A DNA stretch of 64,000 nt from Thiotrichaceae bacterium (GTDB lineage: Bacteria > Pseudomonadota > Gammaproteobacteria > Beggiatoales > Beggiatoaceae): assembly GCA_011391085.1 (NCBI GenBank), contig JAABRD010000005.1, positions 62,001 through 126,000 on the forward strand, read 5' to 3'. This document shows, piece after piece, positions 1 to 8,092 of the stretch. The notes beneath the pieces are model-generated. The model had not been told where the DNA came from. It saw only the letters and a list, made by a program, of their open reading frames with translations, and did no database searches. Both the position numbers and the translations under genes were made by a program. How positions within the stretch are numbered: position 1 is the first letter of the stretch; each line of letters opens with the position of its first letter.

Positions 1-1415
1 CTACTTCCAAGATTCATTGGCTTCTCACTTCTCCCAATGACTCTCTAGCCACTTCCTTAAACTTGGCTTTGGAAACCGCCAAAGGTGATTTTATAGCTTT
101 GATAGATGCGCAAGACCGCCTCTCCAGTCAGGCCCTCTATCAGATTGCGAAAACGTGTAATGTCCGGTCTGATTGTCAGTTGATTTACACGGATGAAGAT
201 AAATTGGATGCCCAAGGCGGACGTTGTGATCCGAATTTTAAATCGGATTGGAATCCTGATTTGTTTTATTCGCAAAACTATTTGCACCGTCTCACCGTGT
301 ATCGGCGCACTGTGGTGATGCAAGTGGGTGGTTTTCAAGCGGACTATCCGGGCGGTGAGGAGTATGATTTGACGTTGCGAGTGATTGAGAGAATCAAGGC
401 CAATGAGATTTATCATATTCCCAAAGTGTTGTATCATCAACGAGAATCGAGTCTCAATCCCACTGCTGCCACCGTCGCTTGTCAAGTGTTGCAAGCCCAT
501 TTTCAAAGGGTGCAACAATCTGTTCAAGTTCGGGAAGCGATGGGGGGGCATACTCGTGTGCTATATCCTTTGCCTGATCCGCCGCCATTGGTGAGTTTGA
601 TTATTCCGACGCGGGATAAGTTAGACTTGTTGCGGGGCACGGTGGAGGGGGTGTTGACGCAAACTGATTATCAACCGTTGGAGATTATCATTTTGGACAA
701 TGGTAGCGTAGAACCTGCGACGTTGAGTTATTTGAAACAATTGGAAACGGATCCGAGAGTGACGGTGTTGCGGTTAAAGATGCCATTTAATTACTCGCAA
801 TTGAACAATATCGGCGTCTCTCATGCGGCTGGGGAGGTGATTGGATTATTGAACAATGATTTGGAAGTGATTCATTCGGATTGGTTAACTGAGATGGTGA
901 GTCACGCCCTGAGACCTGAGATTGGTGCAGTGGGGGCCAAATTGTACTATGCCAATGACACGATTCAACATGCGGGGGTGATTGTGGGATTGGGTGGTAT
1001 GGCCGGTCATGGTTTTAAATATTTGGCAAGGGAGGCACCGGGGTATCATTTTCGTCCTTGTTTGATTCAAAATTATTCGGCAGTGACCGCCGCTTGTCTC
1101 GTCATGCGCCGCCGTGTTTTTCAAGAGGTGGGGGGATTGGAGGAGAAGCATTTAAAGGTGGCTTTTAACGATGTTGACCTCTGCTTACGTCTGCGCGAAC
1201 GGGGTTATCGGATTGTCTGGACACCTTACGCGGAGTTGTATCATCTGGAATCAGCCAGTCGGGGAGTAGATAATACGGTCAAGAAGTATTTTCGTTTGCG
1301 CCATGAGTTGAACTATATGAGGAAGCGGTGGGGTAAGGTGTTAGCGGGGGACCCTTATTATAGTCCGAATTTGACGATGGAGTATGAGGACTTTTCGTTG
1401 GCGTGGTGGTTTTAG
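1..1415 (+). CDS. Glycosyltransferase family 2, two catalytic domains, 5'-truncated by window edge
   Basis: The frame is open from the left edge (codon 1 at base 3) to a TAG at 1413-1415, so the start lies outside the window. The visible part holds the end of a first GT2 domain (ETAKGDFIALIDAQDRLS, matching the 'A-x-G-x-F-I-A-L-x-D-x-D-D' signature) and a complete second GT2 domain from about base 590 (PPLVSLIIPTRDKLDLL). The second domain has the nucleotide-binding LLNNDLEVI segment and the acceptor-side NDVDLCLRLRERGYR motif. Tandem GT2 proteins of this type build O-antigen, capsule or glycoprotein glycans from nucleotide sugars. No membrane segment is visible. The substrate cannot be told. 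Confidence 0.92.
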   Translation, partial: TSKIHWLLTSPNDSLATSLNLALETAKGDFIALIDAQDRLSSQALYQIAKTCNVRSDCQLIYTDEDKLDAQGGRCDPNFKSDWNPDLFYSQNYLHRLTVYRRTVVMQVGGFQADYPGGEEYDLTLRVIERIKANEIYHIPKVLYHQRESSLNPTAATVACQVLQAHFQRVQQSVQVREAMGGHTRVLYPLPDPPPLVSLIIPTRDKLDLLRGTVEGVLTQTDYQPLEIIILDNGSVEPATLSYLKQLETDPRVTVLRLKMPFNYSQLNNIGVSHAAGEVIGLLNNDLEVIHSDWLTEMVSHALRPEIGAVGAKLYYANDTIQHAGVIVGLGGMAGHGFKYLAREAPGYHFRPCLIQNYSAVTAACLVMRRRVFQEVGGLEEKHLKVAFNDVDLCLRLRERGYRIVWTPYAELYHLESASRGVDNTVKKYFRLRHELNYMRKRWGKVLAGDPYYSPNLTMEYEDFSLAWWF

Positions 1416-1445
1416 TGGAGAGTGGAGAGTGGGAATAAATTATGT

Positions 1446-1539
1446 TGGAGTGGAGGCTTTAGCCGGCCGGCAGTGGGCGCCACCCACTCTTGAGGGGTGG
1501 GGTGATGCCTACTGCCGGCCGGCTAAAGCCTCCACTCCA
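1446..1539. repeat. Palindromic intergenic repeat, family A (GGAGTGGAGGCTTTAGCCGG ends)
   Basis: The left arm TGGAGTGGAGGCTTTAGCCG is mirrored by the right arm CGGCTAAAGCCTCCACTCCA; the arms also include GCCGGCCGGC. The same arm sequence, with ACTAGAGG or AGTGGAGG variants, recurs in most gaps of this window. It lies between convergent genes and can form a long stem. Confidence 0.9.
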
Positions 1540-1620
1540 CCGATGTCTTAATTCCTTAACTTAATGGCATGGAGGCGTAAGCTTCTACCAACATAATTTA
1601 TTCCCACTATCCGCTATCCA

Positions 1621-2448
1621 CTATCCTTTATCCACGGCCGTCTTCAACAAACAGGTTTTGATTTCTTCAAGTAAGTCTTCAATGCAATAGTTGCCTTTAT
1701 GAAAAACTTTATCAACTCCATGAGTTAACCTGTTATGTTCATCTGGTGTGATATTTCGGGAAGTGAGAACCACAACGGGAATGGATTGCCAGGCGGCATT
1801 TTGACGTAGGTGGGTGATAAATTCAAAGCCATCCATTTCTGGCATGGTTAGGTCGGATAAGATGAGGTGTGGTTTCTTGTGTTGCAGGCAATCGAGTGCT
1901 TCACGGCCATTTTCGGCAGAGTATACTTGCAAGCCGGCATCCTTGAGGGTGTCTTCCATGATTTCTCGAAACATGGGGTCGTCTTCTACCAGTAACACTT
2001 CATGGAAGTCGTCACGGCCTAGATATTTTTGGAGAACCGTGTTCAGGTCTTTACGTCTTAATGGTTTGGTTAGGTATTCAGTGGCCCCCATGGCTTGCCC
2101 AAGCATTTTATCTTCCATGATGGAAACCATGATAATGGGAATATTGGCCAATTCTGGGTCTTTCTTGAGGAGAGAGAGGACCATCCAGCCATCCATGCCG
2201 GGCATCATCACGTCGAGGAGAATGGCGGCAGGACGCAGTTGTTTTGCGAGTTCTAAACCTGTTTCGCCATCGCCTGCCGTGGCCACTTGATAACCCAAGG
2301 TGTCTCCGTAGGTTTTCAGAAGTTTTTGCATGATTATGTCGTCGTCAATCACCAAGAGGAGATGTTTAGAGGTGGGGGATGACGTATTTTCTATGGCTAA
2401 CTTCGCACTGAAACGGTGGTTTTCGTTAATTTGGCTGGTTGCTGTCAT
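1621..2448 (-). CDS. Double-receiver response regulator without output domain
   Basis: The protein has 275 residues. Two CheY-like receiver domains lie in tandem, at about residues 29-145 and 149-268. REC1 shows the acidic pocket around Asp35-Asp37, phosphoacceptor Asp79 (ILLDVMMPG) and Lys128 (TKPL). REC2 shows Glu155/Asp156/Asp157, phosphoacceptor Asp199 (ILSDLTMPE) and Lys251. No DNA-binding, GGDEF or HPt domain follows, so it probably works through protein contacts in a phosphorelay or in chemotaxis-like or pilus control. It is cytoplasmic, with no membrane segment. It stands alone, flanked by repeats; the next minus-strand gene upstream encodes a Roadblock protein. Confidence 0.9.
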   Translation of the reverse strand: MTATSQINENHRFSAKLAIENTSSPTSKHLLLVIDDDIIMQKLLKTYGDTLGYQVATAGDGETGLELAKQLRPAAILLDVMMPGMDGWMVLSLLKKDPELANIPIIMVSIMEDKMLGQAMGATEYLTKPLRRKDLNTVLQKYLGRDDFHEVLLVEDDPMFREIMEDTLKDAGLQVYSAENGREALDCLQHKKPHLILSDLTMPEMDGFEFITHLRQNAAWQSIPVVVLTSRNITPDEHNRLTHGVDKVFHKGNYCIEDLLEEIKTCLLKTAVDKG

Positions 2449-2527
2449 AATTATGGTTCTCCTCTCATCATAGTTCAGATTTTAGTTATTCGATCAATTT
2501 ATAGAATTTCCAGGAAAGAAGCGGTTT

Positions 2528-2764
2528 ACTTTGTGTGCGATACCCATTTCGTTGCGTTTAAAGGTTGGAGTGGAGGCTTTAGCCTCCATGCCATTAAGTT
2601 AAGGTAGGGTGCGTCCTACGCACCATTTTGGAAACCGCACCATACCTTCGTGGTGCGTGGGACGCACCCTACAAATCGCGCTTAACTTAATGGCATGGAG
2701 GCGTAAGCCTCCACTCCAACGCTTTGGTGGATTCACGCGCTAAAATAGGTGTCGCACACAAAGT
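2528..2764. mobile_element. MITE-like composite palindrome with ACTTTGTGTGCGA ends
   Basis: The ends ACTTTGTGTGCGATACC (2528-2544) and GGTGTCGCACACAAAGT (2748-2764) are inverted repeats. Inside is a nested palindrome (about 2566-2720) with family A arms and a GTAGGGTGCGTCC/GGACGCACCCTAC stem. The outer ends resemble the TGTGTGCAACACC element at 35236-35401. No transposase is encoded. Confidence 0.7.
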
Positions 2765-2772
2765 CGGTTTCT

Positions 2773-2810
2773 TAAACCTGACAGGTTTAAAAGACTTGTC
2801 AGGTTTAAAC
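2773..2810. repeat. CCTGACAGG palindrome, family H
   Basis: TTAAACCTGACAGGTTTAA is followed by a second inverted copy ending TTGTCAGGTTTAAA. The same unit occurs inside the coding sequence at 41780-41868 and in degenerate form near 35204-35230. Confidence 0.75.
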
Positions 2811-2881
2811 AATCATGACGGTTGTCATCCCAGCCCTGTGTGTGATTCCTACCTAAGTTTTAAACTTTGGCAGTTTCTTCA

Positions 2882-3286
2882 CTAAGGACACAACGGTGTT
2901 AACTTAGGAATGGCCATTCGTACGGAAGACCATCCCATCCCCAAGTTGGCTTTTCTACTGGTAATCAGTACCACCAGGGCATCGGGCTTTTCTGGGACGA
3001 CCATCATAAAGTGGAAAGTGTTATCGGTGGTCATCTGGATTTCTTTAATCAGATGTAGTTTCCCCGAACCACGCATATTGGATAGCATGTCTTCTACGGC
3101 ACTGATCGTTCTACCACGAAACATGTCAACTGCGGCGGCTGCCACGGCGTCCAGATAAGATTGAGTAAAGTAGGGCACGTTGTGGGAGACGCCTAGCAAT
3201 AAGCCACTGTTTAAATCGACTACCGCACATCCTAAAGCAGCGTCCACGTTGCGTATAATTCCGTTGCAAATTTCATTGATGTTCAT
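2882..3286 (-). CDS. Roadblock/LC7-like protein
   Basis: The protein has 134 residues and is soluble. It matches the Roadblock/LC7 fold expected of small bacterial regulators of Ras-like GTPases and gliding or polarity systems: an N-terminal helix (NEICNGIIRNVDAALGCAVV), a beta hairpin (DLNSGLLLGVSHN), a long alanine-rich helix (SYLDAVAAAAVDMF) and a final strand region (FHFMMVVPEKPDALVVLITS). Exact function is not known. A truncated second copy of the gene lies immediately upstream at 3334-3498, so the gene was duplicated in tandem. No partner GTPase gene is in the window. Confidence 0.75.
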   Translation of the reverse strand: MNINEICNGIIRNVDAALGCAVVDLNSGLLLGVSHNVPYFTQSYLDAVAAAAVDMFRGRTISAVEDMLSNMRGSGKLHLIKEIQMTTDNTFHFMMVVPEKPDALVVLITSRKANLGMGWSSVRMAIPKLTPLCP

Positions 3287-3333
3287 GAGTTTCTCTGAAT
3301 AATGGATAATGGATAATGAATAATGAATAATGG

Positions 3334-3498
3334 TTACTCATTCATTATTACGGCCGCCGCGTCTAAATAAGAGGCCGTGAAATATGGCACTTTATGAGAG
3401 ACTCCAAGTAATAAGCCACTACTTAGGTCGACTACGGCACAACCCAGGGCAGTCTCGACATTTCGCACATTTTCTGTGCAAATTGCGTTGATGTTCAT
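3334..3498 (-). pseudogene. Truncated duplicate of the Roadblock gene
   Basis: The minus strand from ATG 3496-3498 encodes 54 residues that align with the N-terminus of the neighbouring Roadblock protein: MNINAICTENVRNVETALG against MNINEICNGIIRNVDAALG, then GCAVVDLSSGLLLGVSHKVP and YFTASYLDA. Similarity stops after about residue 49, and the frame ends at TAA 3334-3336 in an AATGGATAATGAATAATG repeat. The C-terminal 80 residues of the domain are missing, so this is a gene fragment, probably left by an unequal tandem duplication. Confidence 0.85.
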
Positions 3499-3555
3499 TG
3501 TTTTTCTTCAAGCTATACTGCATAGCTTGACAATTTGAGTTTTGTTCGCCGCGAG

Positions 3556-3584
3556 GGATAACACCCCTTTTCGGGGTGTTATCC
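3556..3584. terminator. Strong hairpin downstream of DUF1624-like gene
   Basis: GGATAACACCCC and GGGGTGTTATCC form a perfect 12-bp stem with a 5-base loop. It lies 10 bases past the stop of the minus-strand gene at 3595. It is not followed by a clear T-run on that strand, so terminator function is likely but not certain. Confidence 0.5.
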
Positions 3585-3594
3585 TTGTCAAAGT

Positions 3595-4350
3595 TCAGAT
3601 TGTGAAGCTATGCAGTATAAATAGCCCACTTATTAAGACAGGTTGATGTACCATATAAATCAATAGGCTATGTTGTCCTACCCATGCCAAGCGTTGTACC
3701 CATACTGACTGAATTTGGCCGTAACAGTAGTCCCGTTTATGGTAGTGTAGGGTCTTGCCTATAAAGATTCCAAGTAACATTATACCAAACCAAGGCAAGA
3801 GTGGTACATAATCTTCGGTAGAAGGTTTATAGGTCATCAAGCCCACCCATTGTAACAAGGGTTGATTGAAGAAAGGATGTTGTACATGTAAACCTATAGT
3901 CAATATCCCTATACCTGCTATTAGGTTAAACCAAAACCAACGTGTAAATAGGAGTCCCAACAGGTTGGCGATAACCATAAAATGCAAGATGCCAAAAAAA
4001 ATGAAACGTTTTTTAAATAACACGAAACTGACCAGACTAATTAGCATGGCACAGCCTGTCAAGATAAGTAAGCGTTTCCACATTTTGTCTCTATTGATCC
4101 CCTGAAGGGTGGCCAGGTGCAAACTAATCCCTGCAATACATATAAACAGAGTAACAATTAATCTGCGTAAAATCAGCCACATTGGGTCATGGTAAAAATC
4201 AAAGACAACGATTTTAAAGTAGTTGAGGTCGTAACAAAAATGGTAACCGATCATCAGAAGACAGGCACCGCCTCGCCATTTGTCTATTAATAAAGCGCGA
4301 GTTCTTGACAATGGGTAATGAGTAATGAATAATGAATAATGAAAAAACAA
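3595..4350 (-). CDS. DUF1624 / HGSNAT-catalytic-like multi-pass membrane protein
   Basis: The longest frame gives 251 residues. The start RALLIDKWRGGACLLMIGYHFCYDL matches the DUF1624 family opening (LDxxRGxAxxxMxxYHxxxDL), and about seven hydrophobic segments follow. Family members are integral membrane acyltransferase-like proteins related to heparan-alpha-glucosaminide N-acetyltransferase; the substrate is unknown. The first ~15 codons (TTG start, MFFHYSLFITHYPLS) come from a CATTATTCATTA repeat, so the true start may be the internal TTG a few codons before RALLIDKW. C-terminal GQHSLLIYMVHQPVL is typical of the family. Confidence 0.75.
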   Translation of the reverse strand: MFFHYSLFITHYPLSRTRALLIDKWRGGACLLMIGYHFCYDLNYFKIVVFDFYHDPMWLILRRLIVTLFICIAGISLHLATLQGINRDKMWKRLLILTGCAMLISLVSFVLFKKRFIFFGILHFMVIANLLGLLFTRWFWFNLIAGIGILTIGLHVQHPFFNQPLLQWVGLMTYKPSTEDYVPLLPWFGIMLLGIFIGKTLHYHKRDYCYGQIQSVWVQRLAWVGQHSLLIYMVHQPVLISGLFILHSFTI

Positions 4351-4443
4351 TGAGGATTGGAGGCTAACGTCTGTGACGGGCCCAAAATACCGGCTAAAGC
4401 CTCAATGTTATTAAGTTAAGGAATGTTTGGGCTTATATGGGAC

Positions 4444-4567
4444 AGGACTTACGCAACTGTATTTGTAACTCTTTAGATTTGATACCCCCTATCCCCCCGT
4501 ACACGGGTGGGAATCACTCCCTCCCCGCGTGGGGGGAGGGTCGGGGTGGGGTGACTGCGTAAGTCCT
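4444..4567. mobile_element. MITE-like element, AGGACTTACGCA ends (family I)
   Basis: The perfect 12-base inverted ends AGGACTTACGCA (4444-4455) and TGCGTAAGTCCT (4556-4567) enclose a C-rich/G-rich palindromic core (CCCCCGTACACGGG). There is no coding capacity. A partial copy with the same right end lies at 12570-12736. No clear target duplication was seen. The rest of the 4351-4669 gap holds family A arms and an ACTGGCAGT motif. Confidence 0.75.
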
Positions 4568-4669
4568 ATGAGAATTTAGGACTGGCAGTCCTTTGGTTCT
4601 GCACTGAATGGCATGACGGCCAAAGCCTCTGATCTATTATCCATTATTCATTATTTATTATCCACTAAT

Positions 4670-5590
4670 ATGAAACATCTATCTCATTTTTTTATTGCTG
4701 GTTTGATCCTACTCTTTCAATCTGCCTGCGCAAAAACCTCCGATCGAGAATACATCAACCACGACCCTCAAGCGTGCGCCAAGGTAGCGGTAAATTGCAA
4801 ACAAGATCAACATCCTTTCTACGATGACAAAGGATGTGGATGTCTCCCCAATGTGGCCACGACGGATCCGAAGCGTTACTATGTCAATCCAGATACGAAG
4901 GCTTGTAGCACCCTGCTATTCAAATGTCAAGGTGGACAAAGCCCGTTTTTTGATCAACAAGGGTGCGGTTGCCAGATCAATGAATGCGATAACGCAGATG
5001 AAAAAGAACTGCCGGCCAATCCTGCTGACTACCAAAAAGTGGAAATCAAAGATGCCAGTGTTTCCTTTGAAATTCCTAAAACTTGGATAAAACAGGGCAA
5101 TAACAACGTGTGGACTCCGCCGGAAGCCAAAGGTAGCCCATTTATCAGTTTTAAGTGGGAAAACTTCCAATCCCAATCAAGCGATTGGGAACCCACTCAT
5201 ATCTTGCCTAAACCAGCCAGTTTGTTAGGCCCTTACAACATCAGTTTAGGATGGGAACAAGGGCTGCTGTATTTTGTGCAAATCCACGATGCAGAAAAAA
5301 AGGTGAATAAGTTTGAAATTCACACCATCATTCCTCGAATGGAAGCCGGCATTGCTTATGATTTCTATGCCAGTGCGGATACTCTCGAACAACTGAAGGG
5401 CATCGATTCGGTTCATCAACACTTCATTCAATCAGGCGAACTTAGTAGCATCAAGAACTATATTAGCAAAGATGGTGAAGAATGCCAAAATCAGGAAATC
5501 AACTGCGAGGTAGGCGAACAGGAGTTTTACGATGATACAGGTTGTGGATGTGAAACCAAACCTGTCGAAGATGCCGTTTATGACAATTAG
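4670..5590 (+). CDS. Secreted protein (probable lipoprotein) with three C-x6-C-x12-CGC repeats
   Basis: I place the start at ATG 4670, because the 19 codons before it come from repeat DNA and MKHLSHFFIAGLILLFQSAC is a normal lipoprotein signal with Cys at +1. The mature protein (~290 residues) carries three cysteine modules with identical spacing, C-x6-C-x12-C-G-C, ending FYDDKGCGC, FFDQQGCGC and FYDDTGCGC. Two are N-terminal and one C-terminal, around a ~140-residue cysteine-free domain. The modules could be disulfide-knotted or metal-binding. Function is not recognised. The Cys is preceded by QSA rather than the usual leucine at -3, so lipidation is probable but not sure. Confidence 0.7.
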   Translation: MKHLSHFFIAGLILLFQSACAKTSDREYINHDPQACAKVAVNCKQDQHPFYDDKGCGCLPNVATTDPKRYYVNPDTKACSTLLFKCQGGQSPFFDQQGCGCQINECDNADEKELPANPADYQKVEIKDASVSFEIPKTWIKQGNNNVWTPPEAKGSPFISFKWENFQSQSSDWEPTHILPKPASLLGPYNISLGWEQGLLYFVQIHDAEKKVNKFEIHTIIPRMEAGIAYDFYASADTLEQLKGIDSVHQHFIQSGELSSIKNYISKDGEECQNQEINCEVGEQEFYDDTGCGCETKPVEDAVYDN

Positions 5591-5596
5591 GGGAGA

Positions 5597-5848
5597 TTTG
5601 AGTGGATAGTGGTTTTAGTGAAGAGTGAAGAGTGGTTTTAGTGGAGAGTGGTTTTAGTGGAGAGTGGTTTTAGTGGAGAGTGGAGAGTGGATAGTGGGGA
5701 ATCAATTATGCGGGACTAGAGGCTTTAGCCGGTGGTCGTGCCCCGATTCCCGGCTGAAGCCTCTAGTCCCGCAGGTCCCATTTATTCCTCACTATCCGCT
5801 ATCCACTATCCACTAAATCCACTATCCACTAAAACCACTATCCACCCC
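5597..5848. repeat. Heptamer-type arrays around a family A palindrome
   Basis: GTGGTTTTAGTGGAGAGTGG-type units (5605-5700) give way to a palindrome GGACTAGAGGCTTTAGCCGG...CCGGCTGAAGCCTCTAGTCC (5710-5772) and then the reverse-complement array CTATCCACTATCCACTAAA (5785-5848). The whole gap between the two secreted-protein genes is repeat. Confidence 0.85.
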
Positions 5849-5874
5849 CCCCTTAACTTTATAGGAAACACCAA

Positions 5875-6750
5875 ATGAAAAAACTATCCCGTTGGCTAAT
5901 GGTCAGCATGGCTTGTTCTTGTGCAATACCGACCACTTGGGCCGCGACCGTTGTTGAACGTCGTGACATGAAAGGCAACTTGGAAAAAATCTTGCTTGAC
6001 GAAAACCAAGTACGAATCGAAAGTAGTGACCCCAATCGCTATCGTGTAATGAACCTACAAGAGAAGAAGGCGTACTTGATCGACAGTAAAGAAAAGCGCA
6101 TCGTGGAAATGGACATTCAGGGCACTCCTCCCTCTCCTCCTGCCAATATGCCCAAGCTACCCGAACGGCCCCCAATCAAGTCAGAACTGTTTAAAAAGGG
6201 CGAAGGTCCGAAGGTTGCTGGCTATCCGACAACGATTTACCAAGTTCTTTTAGAAGATGGTAAAGTTTGTTCGGAAACCTCTTTCTCTACCGAAGCCGGC
6301 AAAGTGGCTTATCTCCAGGTTTTCCTCGACGCTTCCAATCAGATGCAAAGTTCCCGGCAACCCAAAGGATTGCCTTTCATTCATCCGTGTCAACAAGCCC
6401 TGCAAACTTTGGAAGACCAAACCAAAGATTTAGGCGTTCCCATGAAAGCCACCTCCAAGGGAGACCGTGGCGACAGAGTGATGTATGAAATTGTCAGCAT
6501 CCAGACCGACGCGAAAATCCCCAAAGATGCGTTCACTTTGCCCAAAGATTACAAAGTCATCACAGAAGCTGAAATGACGAAAATGCGGCAAGAACAGATG
6601 AAACAATGGATGGAACAGCAACGTTCACAACGCCAACCTGAGGGAGATGACCGCGGTCCCCCAATGTCACCATTTGGGCGTTTCCCCATGCCTTTTGGTG
6701 GATCAGGCCAAGAAAAATCATCACCTCCTGCGGAAGACAGGAGAGAATAG
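5875..6750 (+). CDS. Periplasmic DUF4412-like protein
   Basis: The protein has 291 residues. MKKLSRWLMVSMACSCAIPTTWA is a signal peptide with probable cleavage after TWA. The mature part begins with beta-rich sequence (VVERRDMKGNLEKILLDENQVRIES), typical of DUF4412 and LolA-like outer-membrane-associated proteins, and has two cysteines (SKVCSETSF-like segment and HPCQQ) that may pair. The C-terminal ~60 residues are low-complexity, rich in Met, Gln, Pro and Arg, and probably disordered. The start is supported by TAGGAAACACC just upstream. Role unknown; assignment to DUF4412 is by eye. Confidence 0.65.
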   Translation: MKKLSRWLMVSMACSCAIPTTWAATVVERRDMKGNLEKILLDENQVRIESSDPNRYRVMNLQEKKAYLIDSKEKRIVEMDIQGTPPSPPANMPKLPERPPIKSELFKKGEGPKVAGYPTTIYQVLLEDGKVCSETSFSTEAGKVAYLQVFLDASNQMQSSRQPKGLPFIHPCQQALQTLEDQTKDLGVPMKATSKGDRGDRVMYEIVSIQTDAKIPKDAFTLPKDYKVITEAEMTKMRQEQMKQWMEQQRSQRQPEGDDRGPPMSPFGRFPMPFGGSGQEKSSPPAEDRRE

Positions 6751-6780
6751 GAATTGGTAGTGTTATAGAGGTAATAATTC

Positions 6781-6838
6781 AGGAGTCCAAAGCGAAAGCT
6801 TTGTCCGTCGTTTGACAAAGCTTTGCTTTGGATTCCTG
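6781..6838. repeat. GGAGTCCAAAGC palindrome, family G
   Basis: AGGAGTCCAAAGCGAAAGCT is mirrored by AGCTTTGCTTTGGATTCCT. It can form a strong stem just after the stop of the preceding gene and may serve as a terminator. Related copies: 42557-42605, 49892-49953, 51418-51471 and 57672-57742. Confidence 0.75.
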
Positions 6839-6850
6839 CATCACCTTACC

Positions 6851-7066
6851 ATGGAAATACAAACTGGCGTAATCGGTCAAATTATAGCAGGTGATGAACT
6901 TGGATCATTCATCAAAGTTGTAGAGAATACTAAAAATACCGGTGGTTTTCTAATTCTTACCGCAAGCACTCCAGAGATGAAGGATGGCTTTGATAGCTGG
7001 GTTGAAAACGAACATTCTCTCGGTTCATATTTTATTGAATCTGGATGGGACGTCCGTTGGTTGTGA
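6851..7066 (+). CDS. Small uncharacterised protein
   Basis: From ATG 6851 the frame encodes 71 residues (MEIQTGVIGQIIAGDELGS...), an acidic, soluble, alpha/beta-looking sequence ending ESGWDVRWL. The longer frame from 6812 adds only repeat-derived codons, so it was not used. It resembles the small immunity- or antitoxin-like ORFs common in accessory DNA, but no family was recognised. It precedes a toxin-antitoxin pair with no obvious link. Confidence 0.5.
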   Translation: MEIQTGVIGQIIAGDELGSFIKVVENTKNTGGFLILTASTPEMKDGFDSWVENEHSLGSYFIESGWDVRWL

Positions 7067-7100
7067 TTCCATTCATTACAGGACCTGTGAATCGGTGTCG

Positions 7101-7181
7101 GGTAGGCAACGCGGTTTACCGTTGCCCCCGCCCCTCTGGCAAAACCAAAATGGGTAACCAAAACACGTTGTTCACCCTACA
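7101..7181. repeat. Degenerate GGCAACGCGGTTTACC palindrome, family E
   Basis: GGTAGGCAACGCGGTTTACC starts a decayed copy of the family E element that is better preserved at 7947-8063, 16255-16336 and 16670-16735. It ends near CACCCTACATGG. Confidence 0.6.
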
Positions 7182-7247
7182 TGGCTTTAGTTGGTAGAAT
7201 ATCGCCCTTTTTTTTGAAGTCACTATACCAAATTATTTTTTCGTTCT

Positions 7248-7556
7248 ATGTTAAATTTACAACTCCATTTGCAACCACAAACTGAACATCGTTTGCAACA
7301 AATTTTCCATTTGATCCCCAATGAAGAAATCTTTGCGCAAAAATTTATTGCCTATCAACTCGCCGAATTGAAGAAAGCACGATGGAATCTCCGATTAGAT
7401 TTAAGGCAGTTTGAAAACCGTTATCAGATGACTACAGACGATTTTTACCAACAATTCCAAACCGGACGGCTGGCGGATAGTGAAGATTTTCTGGTCTGGG
7501 CGGGATTAGCGGAAATGTTGGACCAGACTGAAAAACAGTTGGACGAATTGCAATGA
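7248..7556 (+). CDS. Probable antitoxin partner of TumE-like toxin
   Basis: The protein has 102 residues, mostly helical and charged, with no membrane segment (LNLQLHLQPQTEHRLQQIFH at the start, MLDQTEKQLDELQ at the end). Its last codons overlap the start of the next gene by 4 bases (ATGA), the translational coupling normal for antitoxin-toxin operons. Identity as antitoxin rests on this arrangement and on the size; no DNA-binding motif was recognised. Confidence 0.6.
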   Translation: MLNLQLHLQPQTEHRLQQIFHLIPNEEIFAQKFIAYQLAELKKARWNLRLDLRQFENRYQMTTDDFYQQFQTGRLADSEDFLVWAGLAEMLDQTEKQLDELQ

Positions 7557-7927
7557 TTGAGAGTTATTTTGCTAAATTAGAGGAAGTCTTACAAGATTTC
7601 CCAACGATTCAATCATATACCTCGACTAAGAAAATTTACAACACTAACTTGGGATTTATTAGTGGTTCCGTTATGTTTGAAAATTTGCATCGTTTGGATT
7701 TTGTGGAAGTCAAAGATGTGGAAGTGATAGCCAAAATAAAATACCGTTATCAGTATATGGATGACCACCATCAACTTCTGTTTCGCTACGATAATGCGCC
7801 ACATCATCCCTTACTGCGATCTTTTCCACATCATAAACATCTCGCTAATGATAAGGTTGCGGAATGTTCTGAACCCACTTTGGTTGAAGTATTGTTGGAA
7901 TGTGTAAGGGGTGTGACCTCAATCTGA
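7553..7927 (+). CDS. TumE-family (DUF6516-like) toxin
   Basis: The protein has 124 residues. The C-terminal block RYDNAPHHPLLRSFPHHKHL followed by a VLLECV helix is the signature of the family annotated as 'toxin-antitoxin system TumE family protein'. The core (YRYQYMDDHHQLLFRYDN) gives antiparallel strands, and the histidines of NAPHHP and PHHKH are the likely functional residues. Toxic activity is inferred from the family. The gene is intact, in contrast to the doc and vapC toxins elsewhere in the window. Confidence 0.75.
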   Translation: MIESYFAKLEEVLQDFPTIQSYTSTKKIYNTNLGFISGSVMFENLHRLDFVEVKDVEVIAKIKYRYQYMDDHHQLLFRYDNAPHHPLLRSFPHHKHLANDKVAECSEPTLVEVLLECVRGVTSI

Positions 7928-7946
7928 TGTAGAAATTTAGCCGGTG

Positions 7947-8063
7947 TAGGGTGGGCCATGCGGTTTACCGTTGCCCACTGAGTTTCCTCAGAATGTCATC
8001 ACCTCAACGGTGGGCAAACTAAACCTGAACGGTGGGCAAACTAAAGGACGTTTGCCCACCCTA
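7947..8063. repeat. TAGGGTGGGC...GCCCACCCTA palindrome, family E
   Basis: TAGGGTGGGCCATGCGGTTT starts the left arm and GACGTTTGCCCACCCTA ends the right arm, with additional GGTGGGCAAAC units between. It fills the gap between the tumE-like gene and glgA. Confidence 0.8.
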
Positions 8064-8092
8064 CCTGGCTTCAGCCGGAAGTACACGATGTC

